A stretch of DNA of 6,543 nucleotides from the NCBI GenBank assembly GCA_964343305.1, contig CAYFJO010000560.1, forward strand, positions 1 to 6,543, in the 5' to 3' direction. The position numbers and the translations under genes were made by a program. Each line of letters starts with the position of its first letter. Positions within the stretch are counted from its first letter, which is position 1. The notes beneath the pieces were generated by a model that saw only the letters and a program-made list of their open reading frames with translations, ran no database searches and was not told the origin of the DNA. This stretch comes from CAYFJO01 sp964343305 (GTDB lineage Bacteria; Planctomycetota; Planctomycetia; Pirellulales; Pirellulaceae). This document shows positions 1-5,470 of this stretch, in pieces.

Positions 1-51
1 CGTCTCCGTCTCGGTGAGACGCACAAAGCCGGAGTACTGGTAAAGCTATAA
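1..51 (+). other. possible 3' end of an upstream coding region
   Basis: Frame 1 is open from the window edge to a TAA at 49-51 and would encode the last 16 residues of a protein, RLRLGETHKAGVLVKL. Frame 2 is also open, to a TAA at 41-43, so the reading frame is not decided. The short peptide matches no family that I recognise. Bases 7-12 and 16-21 form a CGTCTC/GAGACG hairpin with a 3-base loop, with no T-run after it, so it does not look like a terminator. Confidence 0.2.
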
Positions 52-80
52 GGTGTTGTTCGAGTTTTGACACCGCTGCA
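51..80 (+). repeat. hairpin repeat, copy A
   Basis: The element consists of GGTGTT (52-57), an 11-base loop and GACACC (69-74); the arms pair with one G-T wobble. It continues as GCTGCA. The 13-base string TGACACCGCTGCA at 68-80 recurs exactly at 5049-5061, where it also forms the right arm of a GGTGTC/GACACC hairpin. Both copies lie between genes. There is no T-run downstream, so a classical terminator is not supported. The same stretch contains a TTGACA (67-72), but no good -10 box follows at the right distance. The role is unknown. Confidence 0.35.
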
Positions 81-205
81 TTTAGCGAGAATCTCGATCT
101 GTAATCGGACGATGCACCCGATTGCAGTTCGAGCTAGACGAAACTGTAAGCGGGGTATCGACCGACGCGAGCTCTGTCGCCTCTCCGTAAATCAGCGTCG
201 TGGCA

Positions 206-235
206 TTGGCGATCAGCACCGTCAGCCTTTATTAT
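206..235 (+). promoter_or_regulatory. candidate sigma70-type promoter for the cytochrome operon
   Basis: TTGGCG at 206-211 (4 of 6 matches to TTGACA) is followed after 18 bases by TATTAT at 230-235 (5 of 6 matches to TATAAT). Transcription would begin near 242 and give a leader of about 50 bases before the ATG at 295. It is the best -35/-10 pair that I found in the 52-294 leader, but such matches occur by chance and planctomycete promoters are poorly defined. Apart from the hairpin repeat I see nothing else in this leader. Confidence 0.25.
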
Positions 236-294
236 TGGGCGTAGGCGGGAAGGTGCGTTGGACGAACGAAAACACGAAGTTTGCTAGATCTGAT

Positions 295-3200
295 ATGAAG
301 TTGATAAGTTTTGCAGCAGTTTTGCGCGGCTTTATGGCGACAGCCGTGTGGTTGGTTTGGTTTGTACAGCCGGTGGCCCAAGCAGCGCCCTTAAAGCGGA
401 GGCCCTCAGAGTTGGACCCGACCGCGTTAAAGGAACAAGCGACGCGGGTGCTCAGTCGCTATTGTGTGTCGTGCCATGGCCCGGACAAGCAAGAGGGCGA
501 GGTGCGGCTGGGCGCACTGGAGACGATCGACGCGGTCGACAGACAGGCGTTGTTCGGCAAAGTGCAAGATGTCGTCCATCGGGGCGACATGCCGCCTGAG
601 AAAGCCAAGCAACCGAGTGATGCCGAGCGCAAGGTTCTGCTGCAATGGTTGAACAGCCAACTGACCGGCACGGCAGCGAAAGCGCTCGCTGAGAAGCTCC
701 GGCGATTCGAGTACGGCAACGTTGTCGATCACGCGGACCTGTTCTCTGGGAAGTTCGCCAACCTACCAGGCTACACGCCCAACCGCCGTTGGCTGATCAG
801 TGAGTTCATCTTTAGTGAGAGGATCAATCGCCTGCTCGATTACCACCCGACGCGGACCATCTATGGAACCACGCAGCGGGTCCGGGGTGATAGCGGCGTC
901 CATTGGAGTCCCAAGACCGAGCGCGGGAACAAGTTCCGCAGGACGATTACCAACCCGTACCTGCTTCCAGAGAAGGTCGGCGTGCGCTACTCCGTCCATA
1001 AGCGACTGACGACGGGTCACCTGCTGACGATGGTCGGCAACGCCAAGAGGATCGCGGGGCACATGTCGTCCGACGCGACGATGAAGGCGCACTACCAGGC
1101 GATGTATGCGCTGATGAAGTCCGAACTGGATCACCGCAAGACACTGCGTTCGCGCGAGCAGTTCCTAAGAACGTTTTCCTTCATGGAGCGGCTGCTCAAG
1201 GATATCTACGGCGACCAGCACGAAGTGCTCCTGCCCAAGATGGTTCGGAAAGAGATTCCGTACCCCGGGCCGCCGAAGCATTCGACAAACGGTATCCAAA
1301 AACGGCACGAAAACCTCGAATTCCTGGGCCGCTTTGACCAGGAAGATATCCGGGCCATTCTGCAGGGCATTGCAACCTACAAGCGAACTGCCTATGAGGT
1401 CGAAGAAGTCACTGCAGAATCCAAACTGGATCGCAACGGCAAACCCGTTTGGGCCCCTTACAGCGACGCCGATCGCGCTGAGTTCGACAGCATCATCCAG
1501 CAGAGCGAGCGTGACTGGTACATGGAAGGAGTGACCGATTACCGCATCCAGAACCGTATCATCACCATGAAACTGTTCTACGACACGTGGGACATGAACC
1601 GGCTCTATAGCCACATCGAAAGTGGCAGCCTCGGCGCGCCGAAGTACGTGCCGCTCAATGATGTCGAGATGGCCGTCATCACCGAAACGATTAAGAAGCA
1701 CCGCAAACAGGGCGACCGGCACCACCAGATCATCGTCAAGTGCATGGCGGACTGGAACGCGACGTTCAAGGCTGAGCGTGAAGCCGCGGGTGGCGCTGAT
1801 GAAACGCTGATGACGCAGTTGATCATTGAGTTGTACGCACAGATTTTCGAGCGCAAGCCGACGAATTCGGAGATCGCTGAGAATGTTGAGCAGCTCAAGC
1901 TGTATATGGGTAAGCTCGATCGGCAGCAGGCCATCGGGAAGCTGATCGAATCGCTGGTCTTGAGCACCGAGTTCGCGTATCGCCACGAGTTCGGACAGGG
2001 CGCCCCGGACGAGCACGGCCGGCGTATGATGTCGGCGCGCGATGCGAGCTTCGCGCTAGCCTACGCGTTGACGGATTCGAGCCCGGACGAGGAGTTGGTC
2101 AAGGCGGCAGAAGAGGGCCGGCTGAGTTCGCGCGAGGACTACGAACGAGAGATCCGCCGCATGCTGAACCGCCGCGACCAGTGGACCATCATCGACGAAG
2201 GTGTTCAGGCGGCCAATCTCAACGTGAGTGTCACCAACCAGCCGATCCGCAAGCTGCGCTTCTTTCGAGAGTTCTTCGGGTATCCGAAGGCGATGGATGT
2301 CTTCAAAGACGACTCGCGTTTCGGCGCGGGCCGTCATGAGCAAGCGGTCAGCCGTTTGATCGACGAGGCGGACATGTTGGTTGAATACATCCTTGAGCAG
2401 GACGAACACGTCTTCGAAGAGCTGCTCACGACCGAAAAGTTCTTCATCTACCACTCCGGCGACAACACGGCGATGAAGGCCGCATCGGATCAGCTCAAGC
2501 GCGTCTACGAGTACTTTAGGGAGTGCGAATGGGAAATGTGGGAGCCAGACGACATCGCCCCCCATAAGCCGTTCATGCTGACGATCTGGGAGTTTCAGAA
2601 GGTGCGCGGCGGCGAAAACAAATCGCTGCTAAACGCTCTGAAGAGAATGATGCCAGCTTTGGAACTCCATTTCAGCGATGGTCAAGCGAGCGGCATGCCT
2701 TACATGAAGATGGCCATGGGCTTCTGGCACGGCGGCAATGTGTTAGGACGGACGGGCCAGCAGATGCGCGGAGAGCAGGTCACCACGTACTGGAACATCG
2801 ACTGGAAAACATGGGACTACCCCACGCAGCAACCGGCGACGATCCCCAATCGCAAAGGCATGCTCACTCACCCCGCCTGGCTGATCGCCCACGCACAGAA
2901 CCTGGAGACGGACCCGATCCACCGCGGCAAGTGGATCCGCGAGAAGCTGTTGGCCGGAACCATTCCAGACGTGCCGATCACCGTCGACGCAGTGATCCCT
3001 CCGGACCATCACAAGACGCTCCGCCAGCGGATGGAGAACAGGACGGGCGACGCTTACTGCTGGCGCTGTCACCAGAAGATGGACCCACTTGGCTTTCCGT
3101 TCGAGATCTACGACGACTTCGGCCGATTCCGCACCGAGGAAAAACTTGAACACCCCGACAATCTGATCAAGCTGGCGAACCGGAAAGAGACCAACGAGTT

Positions 3201-3525
3201 CGGCGCCTCACTCCCGGTCTACAAAACCTTGCCAGTCGATCCGCGAGGCGTACTGAAAGGCGCCGGCGACCCGAAGCTGGACGGCGAAGTCGAGGACGCC
3301 TTCGATCTGATCGATCGCCTTGCGAAATCGGACAAGGTCCGTCAGTCGATCATACGCCACGCCTTCCGCTACTTCCTGGGCCGCAACGAAACGCTTTCGG
3401 ATTCCAAGACGCTGATGGACGCAGACAAAGCATACCTCGATAGCAACGGCAGCTTCAACGAAGTGATTGTTTCGCTGCTAACCTCCGACTCCTTTATCTA
3501 CCGCAAACGTAACACCAAGGGATAA
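295..3525 (+). CDS. secreted di-heme PSCyt1/DUF1592/DUF1588/DUF1585 protein
   Basis: This is a 1076-residue exported cytochrome of a family abundant in Planctomycetota and without a proven reaction. A signal peptide spans residues 1-30 (hydrophobic stretch, likely cleavage at AQA|AP). A PSCyt1 haem domain (about 46-118) has CVSCH at 57-61 and the usual GDMPP, with the likely axial Met at 99. A weak DUF1587-like stretch follows (LRRFEYGNVV, about 135-185), then about 320 residues with no domain that I recognise. After that come DUF1595-like (505-566, ending EFAYRHEF), DUF1592 (578-720), DUF1588 (about 853-946, with RGKWIREKLL and the second haem motif CWRCH at 922-926 followed by QKMDPLGF) and DUF1585 (997-1070, ending SFIYRK). 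The frame stays open upstream to a TTG at 67, but that extension is Arg-rich and would bury the signal peptide, so ATG 295 is preferred; ATG 334 is an alternative. No clear Shine-Dalgarno precedes either. The protein is longer than many members because of the middle region. It is probably co-transcribed with the DUF1552 gene 3 bases downstream. Family assignment is firm; substrate and function are unknown. Confidence 0.93.
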   Translation: MKLISFAAVLRGFMATAVWLVWFVQPVAQAAPLKRRPSELDPTALKEQATRVLSRYCVSCHGPDKQEGEVRLGALETIDAVDRQALFGKVQDVVHRGDMPPEKAKQPSDAERKVLLQWLNSQLTGTAAKALAEKLRRFEYGNVVDHADLFSGKFANLPGYTPNRRWLISEFIFSERINRLLDYHPTRTIYGTTQRVRGDSGVHWSPKTERGNKFRRTITNPYLLPEKVGVRYSVHKRLTTGHLLTMVGNAKRIAGHMSSDATMKAHYQAMYALMKSELDHRKTLRSREQFLRTFSFMERLLKDIYGDQHEVLLPKMVRKEIPYPGPPKHSTNGIQKRHENLEFLGRFDQEDIRAILQGIATYKRTAYEVEEVTAESKLDRNGKPVWAPYSDADRAEFDSIIQQSERDWYMEGVTDYRIQNRIITMKLFYDTWDMNRLYSHIESGSLGAPKYVPLNDVEMAVITETIKKHRKQGDRHHQIIVKCMADWNATFKAEREAAGGADETLMTQLIIELYAQIFERKPTNSEIAENVEQLKLYMGKLDRQQAIGKLIESLVLSTEFAYRHEFGQGAPDEHGRRMMSARDASFALAYALTDSSPDEELVKAAEEGRLSSREDYEREIRRMLNRRDQWTIIDEGVQAANLNVSVTNQPIRKLRFFREFFGYPKAMDVFKDDSRFGAGRHEQAVSRLIDEADMLVEYILEQDEHVFEELLTTEKFFIYHSGDNTAMKAASDQLKRVYEYFRECEWEMWEPDDIAPHKPFMLTIWEFQKVRGGENKSLLNALKRMMPALELHFSDGQASGMPYMKMAMGFWHGGNVLGRTGQQMRGEQVTTYWNIDWKTWDYPTQQPATIPNRKGMLTHPAWLIAHAQNLETDPIHRGKWIREKLLAGTIPDVPITVDAVIPPDHHKTLRQRMENRTGDAYCWRCHQKMDPLGFPFEIYDDFGRFRTEEKLEHPDNLIKLANRKETNEFGASLPVYKTLPVDPRGVLKGAGDPKLDGEVEDAFDLIDRLAKSDKVRQSIIRHAFRYFLGRNETLSDSKTLMDADKAYLDSNGSFNEVIVSLLTSDSFIYRKRNTKG
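3517..3522 (+). promoter_or_regulatory. ribosome binding site of the DUF1552 gene
   Basis: AAGGGA lies 6 bases before the ATG at 3529 and inside the last codons of the preceding gene (Lys-Gly-stop). This supports the chosen start and suggests translational coupling within a two-gene operon. Confidence 0.5.
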
Positions 3526-3528
3526 ACG

Positions 3529-4938
3529 ATGTTGATAAACCGACGAGAACTCTTGAAGGTAACCGCCCTGGGCACGTCAAGCCTGGCGCTCACGCCTTCG
3601 TTCAACCACCTGATGGGCACGCAGGCCCATGCCGAGACGTCGGGCGCGGGCGGCTACCCGCACCGTTTCATCTTCATCCGCAAGTCCAACGGCAATCTCA
3701 CCAAACAATTCGGGCTACCTTCCTTTTCGCCCGAAGAGCTGAAGAAGCACGAGGAGAAACAGGCTTTCGAGGTGGACCTGGCCAAGCACGAGCTACCCGA
3801 ATGGCTGAATGGGCTCGACAGGCACAAGGAGAATGTGACCATCCTGCACGGTATCTCGATGTCGGTCAGCGGCGGTGGGCACTACTCCTACTCCGGCTGC
3901 ATGGGCGCGTACAAGGCCGGACGCGACATCCTCAGCAACATCAAGTGGGCGACCGTCGACTTCGAACTGGCCAAGCTCTTCCCCTCCCCGTTCGGCCATG
4001 TCGAGATGTCGCTGGCGGTCCCCCATGGGCGCGACCACAGAACCGGGATCGTCTCAGGCTATTCCGCCCCGGCTGCGAAGCAGCGCAACTACTGCTACGC
4101 CGATCCGATGACCGCCTATCAGGAACTGTTCAAGTCCGTCACCAACACGGACGAGGCGGCATCCGACAAAGCTCTGCTGGACTACCTACACGACCAGGAG
4201 ACTCGCCGGCTGAAGGGACTGGACGGGGATGAACGCCTGAAGATCAGCGAACAGGTCGAATCGCTCCAGTCGATCCGCGACCGCAACAGCAAGGTCGCGA
4301 CCTTGGGCGATAAGATCAAGCAGCACCTGCCCGAGATCGATCCCGTCCACGCCAACGGCGGCGAGGATGCGACGCTGCCCCAGAAGCAGGCTGCCTTCAC
4401 GGACATCATCGTCGCTGCGCTAGCGTCGGGCCTGACCAACGTCGTCACGTACACCATCGACGACCTGGGGACCAACATCACCTCCCTACCCGAGAACAAA
4501 CAAAAAACCAGTATCCATCAGATCGGGCATGGCGGCCAAATTGCCGGTGCGGCGTATATGAGAAATGTCATCAAGACCCGCCACATGAAGCAGGTCGAGA
4601 CCCTCGTCACCAAACTCAAGGCCGTGCCCGAGGGGAACGGCACGATGTTCGACAACACGACGATCATCTACATGCCCGAGACCGGCGCCGGCCACCATAG
4701 CCCGGACACCGAGGCGCCGATGGTCGTCATGACCGGCAAGTATTCCAAGCTGGACATCGCCGGGCGGTATATCCGCCTGCCTTTCCACGGCACCGAGGGG
4801 CACAAGACCCTGAGCAACTGGTATACGACTCTGCTAAACGCCTACGGCAACCCGATCGAGCACTATGGCGACCTGGACCTGACCATGCAACGCAAGAGGC
4901 TCGACCAGAGCGAGGCGATCGCTGGGTTCCTGGTTTGA
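3529..4938 (+). CDS. Tat-exported DUF1552 (HXXSHH family) protein
   Basis: This 469-residue protein has the usual length of the DUF1552 family, whose members are routinely encoded beside DUF1592-type cytochromes. The N-terminus has a Tat-like twin-arginine signal (NRRELLK, Arg5-Arg6), a hydrophobic stretch, and a likely cleavage site AHA|E after residue 35. The mature part begins with the family-typical HRFIFIRKSNGN. It continues with VTILHGISM, then a GGGHYSYSG segment with His118, and a helical Asp/Glu/Arg-rich stretch at about 212-265. AAFTDIIVAALASGLTNVVT precedes the signature region. The family signature HXXSHH appears here as HQIGHG (His330, His334), so the Ser and the last His are replaced by Gly. 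GAGHHSPD at 386-393 (His389, His390) matches the C-terminal His-containing segment of the family. The C-terminus has the usual HGTEGHKTLSNW and GDLDLT stretches. Folding before export by Tat is consistent with a cofactor- or metal-containing protein, but that is inference. The biochemical function of DUF1552 is not established. Confidence 0.94.
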   Translation: MLINRRELLKVTALGTSSLALTPSFNHLMGTQAHAETSGAGGYPHRFIFIRKSNGNLTKQFGLPSFSPEELKKHEEKQAFEVDLAKHELPEWLNGLDRHKENVTILHGISMSVSGGGHYSYSGCMGAYKAGRDILSNIKWATVDFELAKLFPSPFGHVEMSLAVPHGRDHRTGIVSGYSAPAAKQRNYCYADPMTAYQELFKSVTNTDEAASDKALLDYLHDQETRRLKGLDGDERLKISEQVESLQSIRDRNSKVATLGDKIKQHLPEIDPVHANGGEDATLPQKQAAFTDIIVAALASGLTNVVTYTIDDLGTNITSLPENKQKTSIHQIGHGGQIAGAAYMRNVIKTRHMKQVETLVTKLKAVPEGNGTMFDNTTIIYMPETGAGHHSPDTEAPMVVMTGKYSKLDIAGRYIRLPFHGTEGHKTLSNWYTTLLNAYGNPIEHYGDLDLTMQRKRLDQSEAIAGFLV

Positions 4939-5032
4939 ATGCCGAGATGGAAATAACCGCTGCGGATTCGTTGGTTCTTAGATCCCTTCGGTTGGACAAA
5001 CCCGCGCGAATTCGCTGTCGGGCGCTTTACAG

Positions 5033-5061
5033 AGGTGTCTCGGCGAAATGACACCGCTGCA
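5033..5061 (+). repeat. hairpin repeat, copy B
   Basis: GGTGTC (5034-5039) and GACACC (5050-5055) are perfect inverted arms around a 10-base loop, followed by GCTGCA. The right arm and tail repeat 68-80 exactly over 13 bases, and the left arm GGTGT is also kept at nearly the same distance (16 bases between the AGGTGT and TGACACC starts, against 17 in copy A). It begins about 95 bases after the DUF1552 stop codon. There is no T-run after it. Confidence 0.35.
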
Positions 5062-5186
5062 CATTGGCACGGACCGCTACCGAAGCCGGGGCGGAGAATT
5101 CCAAGGGCACACAGCGCACAAACGGCGCAGCATGGTGCCCGGGATCGAAAACCGCAATGCAAAATGGGGATCGGCCACGTCCTTAA

Positions 5187-5324
5187 GACGAATACGAATT
5201 AGATGTGGAGATGGTGGAAATCGTGGGCACAACCACCGAACTCATCTGGTACCAGGGTGTCTTGCGCTGTGTTGGTTTCGGTCAATTAGCGAAACTCTTA
5301 AGGAACTGTGCAGCCTGCCGTTAG
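5187..5324 (+). pseudogene. possible gene remnant or very small ORF
   Basis: Between a TAA at 5184-5186 and a TAG at 5322-5324 the frame encodes 45 residues that look protein-like, including MVEIVGTTTELIWYQGVLR and ending QLAKLLRNCAACR. Possible starts are GTG 5205 and ATG 5211; the latter gives 37 residues. GGAG at 5207-5210 abuts that ATG too closely to act as its Shine-Dalgarno. An overlapping 103-codon frame (5048-5359) is also open, so this may be chance. I recognise no family. If real, it is either decayed coding sequence or an unannotated small protein. Confidence 0.2.
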
Positions 5325-5353
5325 GAAGAATTGACATGATCACTTCTCGATTC

Positions 5354-5370
5354 ACCTAGAAAAACTAGGT
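5354..5370. repeat. perfect inverted repeat ACCTAG-N5-CTAGGT
   Basis: ACCTAG (5354-5359) and CTAGGT (5365-5370) are exact inverted arms around AAAAA. CCCCC follows instead of a T-run, so it is not a terminator on the plus strand; read on the minus strand the loop is TTTTT but no T-run follows the stem. It starts 17 bases after a TTGACA (5331-5336), where a -10 box would be expected. It could be an operator for a dimeric regulator or a chance palindrome. Confidence 0.35.
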
Positions 5371-5430
5371 CCCCCAGCATCTACGCCGACTCATCTCGCG
5401 TCGGTTGAACCCATTTTCGCGCACACAAAT

Positions 5431-5459
5431 GCGTCTACGGGACCGGTATGTAGACACGC
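5431..5459 (+). promoter_or_regulatory. possible leader hairpin before hflX
   Basis: GTCTAC (5433-5438) pairs with GTAGAC (5450-5455) around an 11-base loop. The outer GC at 5431-5432 can pair with GC at 5458-5459 if AC at 5456-5457 is bulged out. The stem ends one base before the AGGAG of the hflX ribosome binding site, so in the mRNA it could influence ribosome access. No experimental or comparative support is available. Confidence 0.25.
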
Positions 5460-5460
5460 T

Positions 5461-5465
5461 AGGAG
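5461..5465 (+). promoter_or_regulatory. ribosome binding site of hflX
   Basis: AGGAG lies 5 bases before ATG 5471 and 8 bases before the adjacent in-frame ATG 5474. The second spacing is closer to ideal, so initiation may use either Met; the difference is one residue. Confidence 0.65.
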
Positions 5466-5470
5466 AAGTG

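Larger units (their letters stand above)
4939..5460 (+). other. intergenic gap without a convincing gene
   Basis: These 522 bases separate the cytochrome operon from the HflX-type gene. I found no tRNA, no insertion-sequence end and no hairpin followed by a T-run, so the operon terminator is not visible. The gap does contain hairpin repeat copy B, a short protein-like open stretch at 5187-5324, a TTGACA at 5331-5336 without a good -10 box, an inverted repeat at 5354-5370 and a leader hairpin at 5431-5459. Two perfect 10-base palindromes (GCGAATTCGC at 5006-5015, CTGGTACCAG at 5246-5255) are no more than chance would give. Confidence 0.7.

Noticed and set aside
87..97. CGAGA-A-TCTCG inverted repeat in the leader of the cytochrome gene
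   Set aside because: The one-base spacer cannot form a hairpin loop, and as a DNA palindrome it has no second copy or promoter context.
1165..2016. Long antisense open frame of 283 codons within the cytochrome gene
   Set aside because: It lies wholly opposite conserved DUF1595/DUF1592 coding sequence, resembles no family and is expected from the codon structure of a GC-rich gene.
5006..5015. GCGAATTCGC palindrome, and the similar CTGGTACCAG at 5246-5255
   Set aside because: A 10-base perfect palindrome is expected about once per kilobase by chance, and neither is placed at a recognisable signal.
5034..5055. GGTGTC/GACACC hairpin as terminator of the cytochrome operon
   Set aside because: No T-run follows the stem and it lies almost 100 bases after the stop codon.
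5048..5359. A 103-codon plus-strand frame in the gap, starting MTPLHIGTDR
   Set aside because: There is no Shine-Dalgarno, its composition is rich in Arg, His and Gly, it resembles no family, and its start lies within the hairpin repeat.
5400..5425. GGTTGAACCC resembling a tRNA T-arm
   Set aside because: No acceptor stem, D-arm or anticodon arm can be placed around it.
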